DNA of 64,000 bases, taken from contig CAJXJW010000006.1 in the NCBI GenBank assembly GCA_913055625.1, positions 62,001-126,000 of the forward strand, given 5' to 3'. The position numbers were made by a program, and so were the translations under genes. Position 1 is the first letter of the stretch; each line of letters opens with the position of its first letter. The notes beneath the pieces were generated by a model, which did no database searches, was not told where the DNA came from, and was given only the letters and a program-made list of their open reading frames with translations. Shown here in pieces: positions 17,237 to 26,319 of this stretch. The stretch is from an uncultured Pseudomonadota bacterium. GTDB lineage: Bacteria; Pseudomonadota; Gammaproteobacteria; Steroidobacterales; Woeseiaceae.

Positions 17237-17284
17237 CCTCGTTCACGAGGCGTCGTGTTAGGGAAAGTTTTCCCAATTTTTTTT
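17237..17284 (+). terminator. Rho-independent terminator with a second hairpin in front
   Basis: GGGAAA/TTTCCC (17261-17274, perfect) followed within two bases by eight T residues (17277-17284) is a standard intrinsic terminator for the lipoprotein pair. A further perfect hairpin CCTCGT/ACGAGG lies at 17237-17250. It also isolates the large cyclic-di-GMP gene, which begins about 130 bases later, from upstream transcription. Confidence 0.75.
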
Positions 17285-17411
17285 CCAAAACATGCGGCGT
17301 TTCACAGACGCTAAATTACGCATTGTCTATCGTTTACCGTCGGTAGACCGGGTTCCGCTCGCAGGCGCGTGCCCGGCCGGCTCGCAGGCAAAGAGCGGTG
17401 GCGTTCGACGC

Positions 17412-20400
17412 ATGGACAAGAAGCTCAGGGACAGGATCCGGCAAGTAACAGCAAGCGATGATGCTCGCAAGGCGGACTTCATCGAGTTGTTGCGTCTTGT
17501 CGATGCGCACTACGACCGCATCGAAGCGACGATCACCCAGTCCGTGAACACCCAGGCGTTCGCCGCAACGCGCACGCCGGTCGATGCCGTTTTCGACAGC
17601 GTGACCGAGGCGCTGTTCTCCGTCGGCAGCAATGGCGCGATCCGGGTCTGCAACAAGATCTGCTCCCGGTACTTCGGGATTCCGAAAGAAGAATTGATCG
17701 GCATGCCGCTTGTCGACCTGATTCCCGATGTCGCCGACACAACGATCGGCGACTTTCTCGAACCGTTCATGGCTGACCTCGACGACACGCACGTCGAAAC
17801 CAGCGGTGGCGAGGTCCGCGCGCGCCGCCGCGACGGCGGGTCGTTCTTCGCCGAAATCAACGCCAGCAGTCTCGACACCGACGATGGCCGTGTCTACGTG
17901 ATCAGCCTTCGCGACGTCACGCAGCGCCGCGAAGCGGAGATCGCCCTCAAGGAGAACGAGGAGCGCTACCGTGCCCTGGTCGAGCACGCGCCGGAAGCCA
18001 TCATCGTGTTCGACGTCGAGAACAACAAGTTCATCGACGTGAACGACAAGGCCTGCGAACTCTTCAACCTGTCCAGGACGCGCCTCCTGACCATCGGCCC
18101 GGAGGCCATCAGCCCGAAGACGCAACCGGACGGCACGCCGTCGTTCGGGGTGCGCCGCGGCCTCGTCGAACGCGCGCTGAACGGCGAGCACCCGACCTTC
18201 GAATGGCTGCACCGGGATTCCACGGGGCGCGAGTTCCCCTGCGAGGTGCGATTCAGCCGGATGCCGTCGCGCGGCCAGTCACTGCTGCGCGTGTCCATTA
18301 CGGATATCGAGGAGCGCAAGCGCAGCGAAACGCTGGCGTTCGCGCAGAACAAGATCCTCGAAATGATTGCCTCGAGCAGCCCCTATGACCAGACGCTGCG
18401 CGCGATCTGTCGATTCGTCGAACGTATCGGGCAGGGTCTGACCGCGGCGATCATGACGCTCGATGCCGACGCGAGCACGCTGACGCTCGAACAGGCGCCG
18501 GGCATGCCGGATGCGCTGTGCCTGCGGCTCGACTTTGTCCCGGTTGCCATCGGCGGGATCACCTGCGGGAAAGCGGCGCACCGTGGCAAGGATACGATCT
18601 CGGCCGACATCGCGAGCGAACCGGGCTGGAGCGACTACCTCGACGACGCCGAGGCCCACGGTATCGGCGCGGCCTGGTCCTTCATCATCAGCGGCGAGGC
18701 CGGGCGGGCCATCGGGACGCTCGACGTGTATTCGCGGCAGGCGCGGGAGCCGGACCCGGACGAACTGGACAAGTTGAGCCGAATGGCGCGCCTGGCCGGT
18801 ATCGCGATCAAGCGGCAGAAAGACGAGGAGCGCCTGCGCAGCAGCGAGGCGCGCTATCGCGGCCTGTTCGAGAACGTCATCGACGGCGTCTACATCGCGT
18901 CGCGTGAAGGCGACATCATCGCCGCCAACCCGGCCTTGGTGGAAATGCTCGGGTACTCGAGCGTCGACGAGATCAAGGCCCTGGGGCGTACGACGATACT
19001 CTACGTCAACCCGATCGACCGCGAGCGCGTCTTCGCGCGGCTCGAAGCGGAGGGAATCGTCAAGAACTTCGAGTACCGCCTGCGGCGAAAGGACGGCAGC
19101 GAGATCGTGGTGCTCGAGAATGCTCGTGCCGTTTACGACGACGACGGCAACATCGTCGCGCACGAAGGCACCATCACGGACATCACGGACCGCAAGGTCG
19201 CAGAGACGCGCATCTTCGAGGAGAAAGAGCGGGCCCAGGTCACGCTGCAGTCGATCGGTGACGGCGTCATCACGACGGATGCGGAGGGGCTCGTCGACTA
19301 CATCAACCCGGTCGCGCAGGACCTGACCGGGCTGGACCTCCGGAGCGCGCGTGGCAGGCCCGTCACCGAGATCATGACGATCATCAACGAGCACACGCGC
19401 GCAACGGTCGAAAACCCGGTCATGCGATGCCTGAAGGACGGGCGTGTCGTGACGCTGGCCGAGAACTCGCTCCTCATTACGCACAAGGGCGAAGAGGTAC
19501 CGATCCAGGATTCGGCGGCGCCGATCCGGGACCGCATCGGCAATATCATCGGCTCCGTCATGGTGTTCCACGACACCAGCAAGGAATCGCGCCTGTTCCG
19601 GCAGCTGTCCTACCAGGCGGCACACGACGCGCTGACGGGGCTGATCAATCGCCGCGAGTTCGAAAACCGCGTTGCGGCGAGCTTCGATGCGCTGAAGAAG
19701 GATGCGCAGCAGTCGCACGCGCTGCTGTACCTCGACCTCGACCAGTTCAAGGTGGTCAACGATACTTTCGGCCATGCCGCGGGCGACGAGCTGCTGCGCC
19801 GCGTGTCCGAGACGGTCCAGGGCCAGATCCGGTCCAGCGACGTGTTCGCGCGCCTCGGCGGAGACGAGTTCGGCATCCTGCTCGAGCGTTGCAGCGAGCA
19901 ACAGGCGATGGATGTCGCCGAGTCCATCCGCAACGCGATCGAGGCCTATCGCTTTGCCTGGCAGGACGCGTTTGCCGCCGTGCGGGTGTCCATCGGGGTC
20001 GTCATGGTGACCTCGGAGCTCCGGGACGTGGCCACGCTGATGAGCTCGGCGGACGTCGCCTGCTATTCCGCGAAGGACCAGGGCCGCAACCAGGTTCACC
20101 TGTACCGCGGCAGCGACGCGACGGTACGGCACGAGGAAATGAAGTGGGTATCGCGCATCACGAGCGCGGTCGAGGACGAGCGGCTCGAGCTCTTTTACCA
20201 GCCGATCATCGGCATCAACGACCGGCACAACACCGTTCGCGGCCACTACGAGCTTTTGCTTCGAATGCGCGATGAGAACGGCTCGCTGGTCAGCCCCGAC
20301 CAGTTCATTCCGGCCGCGGAACGCTACAACCTGATGTCCACGCTCGATCGCTGGGTAATCCACAAGGCATTGTCTGAACTGGCCGATCGCAGCGGCGACG

Positions 20401-20927
20401 TTGACGCACGTTACACGCTGGCGATCAACCTTTCGGGGACGTCGCTGAGCGAGGATCGCTTCCTCGATTTTGTCGTCGACGAGCTCGGGAAGCGGAAGCT
20501 GCCGCAGGGTGCCATCTGCTTCGAGATCACCGAGACCGCGGCGATCTCGAACTTGTCCCGCGTCGTGCATTTCATGCAGGCGTTGAAGAGGCTTGGTTGC
20601 AAGTTTTCGCTCGACGACTTCGGCAGCGGCCTGTCGTCGTTCACCTACCTTAAGAACCTGCCGGTCGACTATCTCAAGATCGATGGGCAGTTCGTCAGCA
20701 ACGTCGTCGACGACTCCGTGGACGAGAGCATGGTCAAGGCGATCAGCGAAGTCGGACACGCCATGGGCATCGAGACCATCGCAGAGCGCGTCGAAACGAA
20801 GCAGGTATTGCAAAAGCTGGGCACGCTGGGCGTCGAATTTGCGCAGGGCTACTACATAGCCCGGCCGAGCTCCGTCGCCACGTTCGAGCCCTGGGCTCGC
20901 GTCTCCCGGGGTGAACTGAGCGCCTGA
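17412..20927 (+). CDS. PAS/GAF/PAS/PAS GGDEF-EAL cyclic-di-GMP signalling protein
   Basis: 1171 residues from ATG 17412; an ATG at 17292 is in frame but adds a basic tail with no homology and I leave it out. Domains in order: PAS (about 52-165), PAS (182-300), GAF (318-470), PAS (475-595), PAS (600-735), GGDEF (738-905) with an exact GGDEF at 816-820, and EAL (915-1160). The EAL motif reads ELL (from Glu947), an accepted variant that keeps the metal-binding Glu; DDFGSG (1068 on) and LKIDGQFV are present. Both synthesis and breakdown of cyclic di-GMP are therefore possible. No membrane span is seen, so it is a cytosolic sensor. It stands alone behind a terminator, and its signal is unknown. 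Confidence 0.92.
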   Translation: MDKKLRDRIRQVTASDDARKADFIELLRLVDAHYDRIEATITQSVNTQAFAATRTPVDAVFDSVTEALFSVGSNGAIRVCNKICSRYFGIPKEELIGMPLVDLIPDVADTTIGDFLEPFMADLDDTHVETSGGEVRARRRDGGSFFAEINASSLDTDDGRVYVISLRDVTQRREAEIALKENEERYRALVEHAPEAIIVFDVENNKFIDVNDKACELFNLSRTRLLTIGPEAISPKTQPDGTPSFGVRRGLVERALNGEHPTFEWLHRDSTGREFPCEVRFSRMPSRGQSLLRVSITDIEERKRSETLAFAQNKILEMIASSSPYDQTLRAICRFVERIGQGLTAAIMTLDADASTLTLEQAPGMPDALCLRLDFVPVAIGGITCGKAAHRGKDTISADIASEPGWSDYLDDAEAHGIGAAWSFIISGEAGRAIGTLDVYSRQAREPDPDELDKLSRMARLAGIAIKRQKDEERLRSSEARYRGLFENVIDGVYIASREGDIIAANPALVEMLGYSSVDEIKALGRTTILYVNPIDRERVFARLEAEGIVKNFEYRLRRKDGSEIVVLENARAVYDDDGNIVAHEGTITDITDRKVAETRIFEEKERAQVTLQSIGDGVITTDAEGLVDYINPVAQDLTGLDLRSARGRPVTEIMTIINEHTRATVENPVMRCLKDGRVVTLAENSLLITHKGEEVPIQDSAAPIRDRIGNIIGSVMVFHDTSKESRLFRQLSYQAAHDALTGLINRREFENRVAASFDALKKDAQQSHALLYLDLDQFKVVNDTFGHAAGDELLRRVSETVQGQIRSSDVFARLGGDEFGILLERCSEQQAMDVAESIRNAIEAYRFAWQDAFAAVRVSIGVVMVTSELRDVATLMSSADVACYSAKDQGRNQVHLYRGSDATVRHEEMKWVSRITSAVEDERLELFYQPIIGINDRHNTVRGHYELLLRMRDENGSLVSPDQFIPAAERYNLMSTLDRWVIHKALSELADRSGDVDARYTLAINLSGTSLSEDRFLDFVVDELGKRKLPQGAICFEITETAAISNLSRVVHFMQALKRLGCKFSLDDFGSGLSSFTYLKNLPVDYLKIDGQFVSNVVDDSVDESMVKAISEVGHAMGIETIAERVETKQVLQKLGTLGVEFAQGYYIARPSSVATFEPWARVSRGELSA

Positions 20928-21001
20928 GCCTGCGGCTATCCGAACTTGGCTGCAATGCCCAATGCGGTACACTGACTGACACCGCCATTTGCAGCCAGAG
21001 C

Positions 21002-21811
21002 ATGCCCGACAGCCCGACGCAGCCCGAATCCGCCCTGCTGGCGCCCGATGAGCCGCCGCCGTTCTTCGTCATGCACGCGGAGTCGCGCCGTCCCATTCTC
21101 CTGACCTGCGACCACGCGAGTTGCCGCATCCCGGATTCCCTGAATCACCTGGGCCTCGACCCGTTCGCGCGCCGCTGCCACCTGGCCATCGATATCGGCG
21201 CGGGTTCACTGACGGAGTTCCTTGCCGACAGCCTCGGTGCCACCGCCGTGCTCGCGCAGTACTCGCGCCTCGTCATCGACTGCAATCGCGACCTCATGGA
21301 CCCGACGGCGTTCCTGCCGTTCGGGGACGGCATTCACGTCCCGGGCAACGCCCACATCCGGCAGGCGCAGAAAGAGGCTCGCGCGGACGCCATCTACCGG
21401 CCGTACCACGCAGCGATCGAGGCGGAGGTCGAGCGGCTGATGTCCTGCGGACGGCGCCCGGCCTTCGTCGCCGTGCACAGCTTTACCCCGGTGCTCAACG
21501 GTGAGACGCGCCCCTGGGAAATCGGGGTGCTTTGGGACAAGGACGAGACGTTGCGGAAGGCTTTCCTCGAGGGCTTTCGCGCCGAGGGTTTCGTCGTTGG
21601 CGACAACGAACCGTACTCGGGTAAGGCGCCCGCTGACTACACGGTCGACAACCATGCCGAGTCGCGGGACCTGCCGTGCGTCGGTATCGAGATCCGGCAG
21701 GACCTGGTGCGCGACGCTGCCGGCGTCGTCAGGATCGGCACGATCATGCACCGAATAATCGATGCGGTTGCGCGCGGGATAGAGCAGGGCGGCGAGCGGC
21801 GTTCTGCCTGA
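21002..21811 (+). CDS. N-formylglutamate amidohydrolase family protein
   Basis: 269 residues. Family features include LLTCDHAS near residue 40, HLAIDIGAGSLTEFLA, YSRLVIDCNRD, AVHSFTPVLNG and a late VGIEIRQDLV. The fold is that of zinc amidohydrolases; the characterised member HutG removes formate from N-formylglutamate in histidine breakdown. No hut genes are nearby. The close pairing with a YbdK-like carboxylate-amine ligase 27 bases downstream, which I recall in many proteobacteria, points to a role in gamma-glutamyl or similar amide metabolism instead. The true substrate is unknown. Confidence 0.88.
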   Translation: MPDSPTQPESALLAPDEPPPFFVMHAESRRPILLTCDHASCRIPDSLNHLGLDPFARRCHLAIDIGAGSLTEFLADSLGATAVLAQYSRLVIDCNRDLMDPTAFLPFGDGIHVPGNAHIRQAQKEARADAIYRPYHAAIEAEVERLMSCGRRPAFVAVHSFTPVLNGETRPWEIGVLWDKDETLRKAFLEGFRAEGFVVGDNEPYSGKAPADYTVDNHAESRDLPCVGIEIRQDLVRDAAGVVRIGTIMHRIIDAVARGIEQGGERRSA

Positions 21812-21838
21812 CGTAGCGCGGGTTCACAGGGGGGGCGC

Positions 21839-22972
21839 ATGAAGAACGGACCGAAATTCACGCTGGGCATCGAGGAGGAGTACCTTCTCGTCGACAAGGC
21901 ATCGCGAAGTCTCGTGGTCGATCCGCCCAAGTCGCTGATGGCCGATGCCGAGTCGCAGGCCAAGGGGCAGGTCACGTCGGAGTTGCTGCGATCGCAAATC
22001 GAGGTGGGCACGCGCGTTTGCCAGAACATCAAGGAGGCGCGCGAGGACCTCGCGAGGCTCCGGCGCATCGTCGTCGATACGGCGGCGGCGCACAATCTCG
22101 CGCCAATCGCCGCGTCGACGCACCCGTTCAGCAGCTGGACGGAGCAAAAGCACACGCAGAAGGACCGCTACGAGTCGCTGACGTTCGAGATGCAGGGCGC
22201 GGCGCGGCGTCTCGTGATCTGCGGCATGCACGTTCACGTCGGCATCGAGGACGACGAGTTGCGCATCGACCTGATGAACCAGATGTCGTATTTCCTGCCG
22301 CACCTGCTCGCGCTGTCGTGTTCCTCGCCGTTCTGGGGCGGTCGCGACACGGGCCTCAAGAGCTACCGGCTGACCGTATTCGACGCGCTGCCGCGTACCG
22401 GTGTGCCGGAACGTTTCGCGAGTTGGGCGGAGTACCAGCGGCACATCGGCATCCTGGTCGACGCCGGCCTCATCGAGGACTCGACGAAGATCTGGTGGGA
22501 CCTGCGGCCGAGCGGCCGATTCCCGACGCTCGAGACCCGGATCATGGACGTCTGCACCCGGATGGACGACGCGATTGCACTTGCCGCCTTGCTCGCCTGT
22601 ATCCTGCGGATGCTTTGCCGGCTGCGGGGGCATAACCAGCGCTGGCGCATCTACACGCCGATGCTGATTCGGGAAAACCGGTGGCGCGCCATGCGCTACA
22701 GCTTCGATGCAGGGTTGATCGACCTGGCGCGCGGTGTCGTCGTGCCGTTCGACGAGCTGCTCGACGAACTGCTCGGGCTCATCGCGGAGGACGCGAATGC
22801 GCTGGACTGCGAGGCCGAGGTCGCGGGCGTCCGGAACATCCTGTCCCGGGGCACCAGCGCACACCGCCAGCTCAGGGATTTCGAGATTGAGCAGGCGGCG
22901 GGCAAGTCCATCGAGGAGAGCCTGCAGGCGGTGGTGGACACCCTCATCGAGGACACCGCCGAGGGCCTGTAG
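21839..22972 (+). CDS. YbdK-like carboxylate-amine ligase (glutamate-cysteine ligase type 2)
   Basis: 377 residues, the usual size for the GCS2 family. It has the N-terminal signature TLGIEEEYLLVD, the SELLRSQIEVGT strand, ASTHPF, a GMHVHVGIEDDELRIDLMN segment and RPSGRFPTLETRIMD. YbdK of E. coli has weak gamma-glutamyl-cysteine ligase activity and its real role is open. It uses ATP to join a carboxylate to an amine in the cytosol. Strong ribosome site GGGGGG lies just before the ATG. It is the second gene of a likely two-gene operon with the amidohydrolase-like gene. Confidence 0.92.
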   Translation: MKNGPKFTLGIEEEYLLVDKASRSLVVDPPKSLMADAESQAKGQVTSELLRSQIEVGTRVCQNIKEAREDLARLRRIVVDTAAAHNLAPIAASTHPFSSWTEQKHTQKDRYESLTFEMQGAARRLVICGMHVHVGIEDDELRIDLMNQMSYFLPHLLALSCSSPFWGGRDTGLKSYRLTVFDALPRTGVPERFASWAEYQRHIGILVDAGLIEDSTKIWWDLRPSGRFPTLETRIMDVCTRMDDAIALAALLACILRMLCRLRGHNQRWRIYTPMLIRENRWRAMRYSFDAGLIDLARGVVVPFDELLDELLGLIAEDANALDCEAEVAGVRNILSRGTSAHRQLRDFEIEQAAGKSIEESLQAVVDTLIEDTAEGL

Positions 22973-23040
22973 CGGCGCGGGCGCGGGGCGCGCCAACTGC
23001 GCACCACGTCGCATTTCGGCCGGCGCATTATGTCTACAAT

Positions 23041-23057
23041 TCGCGAATGTTTCGCGA
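23041..23057. repeat. Twin TCGCGA palindromes upstream of the membrane GGDEF gene
   Basis: TCGCGA occurs twice, at 23041-23046 and 23052-23057, separated by five bases and just after a TACAAT that could serve as a -10 box. The spacing of 11 bases from one centre to the next places both on the same helix face, as for a dimeric regulator. They also sit inside a 17-codon frame (23047-23100) that overlaps the next start codon. Confidence 0.3.
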
Positions 23058-23087
23058 GAATGACATCAGTCCGGAACAGGCGCAGCC

Positions 23088-25004
23088 GTGGACGTGCTGA
23101 ACTCGCTGCTGCCCACGATCTTCGCGGCCGCGTCGGCCATGTACATGGCGCTGGCGGTGTACGTGTCGCGTTCGTCGCCGCAAAGCATCATCGGGGTATT
23201 CCTGGTCCTGGTCGGCCTGCTGATCGCCGGGTCGATGTTCACGTTCGGAACGACCGATCCACACATCTACGGCGTTGGCCGCACGCTCGGGTTTTTCGCG
23301 GCCGGCTTTCTGCCCGTGGCGTACTACGCCATCTACCGGCAGTTCACCAGCGGCATGCCCGGGGCGATGGCGATTGCCGCACTTTGCATCATCCCCACGA
23401 TGACGACGATCCTCGCCGCCACGAATTCCATGCACAACATGATCTGGGATGTGGTGATTACGCTGGACGGACCGGAGTTCACCCGCCTGACCGATCACTT
23501 CTGGTTCAATCGCGTGCACGGGCCGTTCGCTTACGGCCTGTTCGCTTTCTCGATGGTGGCGTTGACCGCGCGCTTGTCGAACATTGCGCCGGCACACCGG
23601 CGAACGGTCATGATGTTCATCGGCTGCGCGGCAGTTCCGTTCGTCGTCAGCGTGTGCAACAACTTCCTGGGCATCGGGCCGCCGGAGTTCCCGTTCCTGT
23701 CGCTGTCGCTGACAATCCTGCTGCCCGTCTACACGTACGCGAGCATTACGCTGCGCGTTCACGACTTCAGCCCCGTTGCCTACCAGACGCTGTTCGATCA
23801 CGTCCGCGACCCGATCATCGTGCTCGACAACAACGACCGGATCATCTGCGCGAACCTGCGGGCGACAGAGCTGCTCGGCCGCCGCGAATCCGAGCTGCTC
23901 GGCCGGCAGCTCTGGGAAGACGTGCCGGAGGCGCGCGCCGTGCTCGCGCAGGCGAGCGAACTGGACATGACGCAGACGCTCAGACTCGATGCGTCGCGGA
24001 CGTACGAGGTCAGCGTCGCGCCGTTGCTCGACGCCAACCGGCGGCGGCAAGGCACGGTCGTCGTGTGCCGCGACGTCACGGAACGGCGAAAAGCCCTGAG
24101 CCAGCTTGCCGACAGCGAGCATCTCATCCGGACCCTTATCGAGACGTCGTCGAACGGCATCCTGCGATTCGCCGCCGCCGAAGACGGTGATCGCCGCATC
24201 TTCCGTTGCGTCTTTGCCAATCGCGCCGCCGAGTCGCACCTCGGATGCGACAGCGACTCGCTCGTCGGCCAGGCGCTGTCCGACCTGCGCCAGCTCGAGC
24301 CCGGTCGGCTGATTGCCCATTTTGCCGACGCGGACAGGGCGGAGACCACGATCAGCTTCGAGACGCTGCTGGAAGGGGAGAGCGGTGAGTCCTGGCTGCG
24401 CGTCATCGGCGAGCCGGTGGGGCACGATTTCTCACTGACGCTGATCGACATTACGCAGCGCAAGGTGAACGAGCGTCGCATGCTGGCGGAGGCGCTGCGA
24501 GACCCGCTGACCGGCGTACTGAATCGCCGCGGTTTCGAGAAGGAAGCCACCACCTGTATCCGCGGCAGCTCGCAGGGCGCGGTACTGTACCTGGACCTGA
24601 ACCACTTCAAGAGCATCAACGATCGCTTCGGCCACCAGGCCGGTGATGCGCTCCTCAAGGCATTCGGCCACCGCCTGGAGTTTTGCCTGCGCCCGGAAGA
24701 CGTGCTCGGTCGCCTGGGTGGCGACGAGTTCGCCATCGTGCTGCCGGGAGTCTCCGTCGAAGACGCCCGCCACATTGCCGAGCGCCTGATCAGCACCGCC
24801 TCCGAGGCTTACATCATCCAGGGCCAGGAGATTCGCTGCACGGCGAGTGTCGGTATCGCGCTGATGCCGCAGCACGGCGAGGAACTCTGGCACCTGATCA
24901 GCATCGCTGATGCAGCGATGTACAACGTGAAGAACCTGACGGAGATCGACGCGGCGAACGACCGCGCTGCCTACATCGAAGCCGCTACGGCGGAGGAACG
25001 ATAA
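23088..25004 (+). CDS. Membrane-bound PAS-GGDEF diguanylate cyclase
   Basis: 638 residues from a GTG start. Residues 1-225 hold about seven membrane spans arranged as in the N-terminal 7TM region of some histidine kinases. Two PAS-like domains follow (about 235-345 and 350-460), then a GGDEF domain (465-630) with exact GGDEF at 544-548 and ADAAMYNVKN. It should make cyclic di-GMP in response to a membrane or PAS signal. No EAL domain is present. The gene follows ybdK by 115 bases, and its end overlaps the convergent DUF4397 lipoprotein gene by 20 bases. I could not find an ATG start that keeps the first membrane helix. Confidence 0.9.
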   Translation: MDVLNSLLPTIFAAASAMYMALAVYVSRSSPQSIIGVFLVLVGLLIAGSMFTFGTTDPHIYGVGRTLGFFAAGFLPVAYYAIYRQFTSGMPGAMAIAALCIIPTMTTILAATNSMHNMIWDVVITLDGPEFTRLTDHFWFNRVHGPFAYGLFAFSMVALTARLSNIAPAHRRTVMMFIGCAAVPFVVSVCNNFLGIGPPEFPFLSLSLTILLPVYTYASITLRVHDFSPVAYQTLFDHVRDPIIVLDNNDRIICANLRATELLGRRESELLGRQLWEDVPEARAVLAQASELDMTQTLRLDASRTYEVSVAPLLDANRRRQGTVVVCRDVTERRKALSQLADSEHLIRTLIETSSNGILRFAAAEDGDRRIFRCVFANRAAESHLGCDSDSLVGQALSDLRQLEPGRLIAHFADADRAETTISFETLLEGESGESWLRVIGEPVGHDFSLTLIDITQRKVNERRMLAEALRDPLTGVLNRRGFEKEATTCIRGSSQGAVLYLDLNHFKSINDRFGHQAGDALLKAFGHRLEFCLRPEDVLGRLGGDEFAIVLPGVSVEDARHIAERLISTASEAYIIQGQEIRCTASVGIALMPQHGEELWHLISIADAAMYNVKNLTEIDAANDRAAYIEAATAEER

Positions 25005-26319
25005 CGATCTCTGCGGTCGCCGGGTCGGCCGTGTCCAGCAGCAATACCTCTACCGAATCGCCGAGCGCCAGGTCGAGCCGCTCAGGGCCCGCGACGACCG
25101 TCTTCTCGCCGACCTCCGTCACGTACAGGTCGTAACTGTCCGCCGCCAGCGTCAGCGTGTTGCCGAGGCTCGGATAACCAAGGCCCTGCCGGGGAATCGC
25201 ATCGTCGATCGGTTCGTCGGCATCGACGAGGTAGAGATCCAGCCCTTCGAAGTTCGACACGCTGTTGAACACACGTAGCTTGGCGTAAGTCGATACCGGT
25301 CGTCGATCGGCCACGTAGGAAGTGGCATCGAATTCTGCCTCGTCACGGAAGATGACGACATTGTTCGGGACGCCGGACGCCGTGGTGAGCGAGCCTTCGA
25401 GCAGAATCGAACCGGCGTTGTCGGCTGCCGTGATGGTGAACTCGGTGGTGCCGGCATCGATCTCCAGGTCTCCGGTAATGTCGCCGAACGCCAGGTCCTC
25501 GGCCAGCAGGTCCGTGAGTGCCTCGTCCTGGTAGACATCGGCGGACGGCAGGTTCATGGCGGTCTGCATGATACGGACCGTCGGCGCCACTCGAGCGTCC
25601 GTCAGCGTGTTCGCGCCCGAGCTGTTGGTCGCCAGGCGGAGTTCATAGGGTGCTGCGTTCGCCGGATCGCCATCGAAGATCGTCAGGAAGTATGCCGTGC
25701 TGGCGTTGTACGCCAACGTGTTCGTCTGGTACACGATGGCGCCCGGGTCGTTGTTCTCCGTAACCGTGATGACGAGCGAGGCAGATTCGAGTTCGACGTA
25801 ATCGGAAACGGCGCCGTTGCTCACCGTCGCGATGGCCATGCCGGCGACCGGGTCGACCCCGGCTTCCGCGGCGTACACATCGAGGTCACCCAGGGTGGGG
25901 GCAAGGTGGCCGAAGCGCAGGAGGAACGTCGTGGCGCTGTCACCGAATTGCGGTTCATCGGCCTCCCAGGTCGTGACCGTGGGCGAGGCCAGGTTTCCCG
26001 TCAGTACGAACGTATAGTCGCGACCCGCGTCGACCTTCTGCGTGACCGTGGCGACCCGCGTGGTCGACAGGTTGCCGGCCAGGGCCGTATCGAAGTTGAA
26101 GTTGTACTCGAAATCGTCGAATCGAACGCCCCCGCTGAAAGCTTTCCAGCCGAGCGTTCCGATGCCTCGTTCCTCGATGCTGAAAGCCACGTTGGGCGAG
26201 TTCGCGATCGCGTTGACCGCGCGGATCGTACCCTTGCCCGACGGCGTCGGCAACGACGACTCCTTGGCACAGCCCGCTGCCAGCAGCAGCGCGGCGAGCC
26301 CCGTCAGGATCCACTTCAT
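24985..26319 (-). CDS. DUF4397-type lipoprotein
   Basis: 444 residues from ATG 26319; a longer in-frame start inside the dehydrogenase gene is unlikely. Lipobox LLLAAGC gives an anchored Cys at about residue 18. Two halves show the DUF4397 pattern: IRAVNAIANSPNVAFSI early and LRVFNSVSNFEGLDLYLVD late, each followed by beta-rich segments ending in surface strands such as SYDLYVTEVGEKT. The function of DUF4397 is unknown; these proteins are secreted or anchored and beta-sandwich-like. Its ATG overlaps the stop of the aldehyde dehydrogenase gene (ATGA), so translation is coupled to a cytosolic enzyme, an odd partnership. Confidence 0.82.
   Translation of the reverse strand: MKWILTGLAALLLAAGCAKESSLPTPSGKGTIRAVNAIANSPNVAFSIEERGIGTLGWKAFSGGVRFDDFEYNFNFDTALAGNLSTTRVATVTQKVDAGRDYTFVLTGNLASPTVTTWEADEPQFGDSATTFLLRFGHLAPTLGDLDVYAAEAGVDPVAGMAIATVSNGAVSDYVELESASLVITVTENNDPGAIVYQTNTLAYNASTAYFLTIFDGDPANAAPYELRLATNSSGANTLTDARVAPTVRIMQTAMNLPSADVYQDEALTDLLAEDLAFGDITGDLEIDAGTTEFTITAADNAGSILLEGSLTTASGVPNNVVIFRDEAEFDATSYVADRRPVSTYAKLRVFNSVSNFEGLDLYLVDADEPIDDAIPRQGLGYPSLGNTLTLAADSYDLYVTEVGEKTVVAGPERLDLALGDSVEVLLLDTADPATAEIVIVPPP

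Noticed and set aside
17292-17411. Forty-residue N-terminal extension of the cyclic-di-GMP protein
   Set aside because: No domain match, begins directly after the terminator T-run, and the inner ATG fits the family start better.
18279-20972. Long open frame of 897 codons on the minus strand
   Set aside because: It is antisense to the PAS/GGDEF/EAL gene, has no recognisable domain, and follows from high GC at codon third positions.
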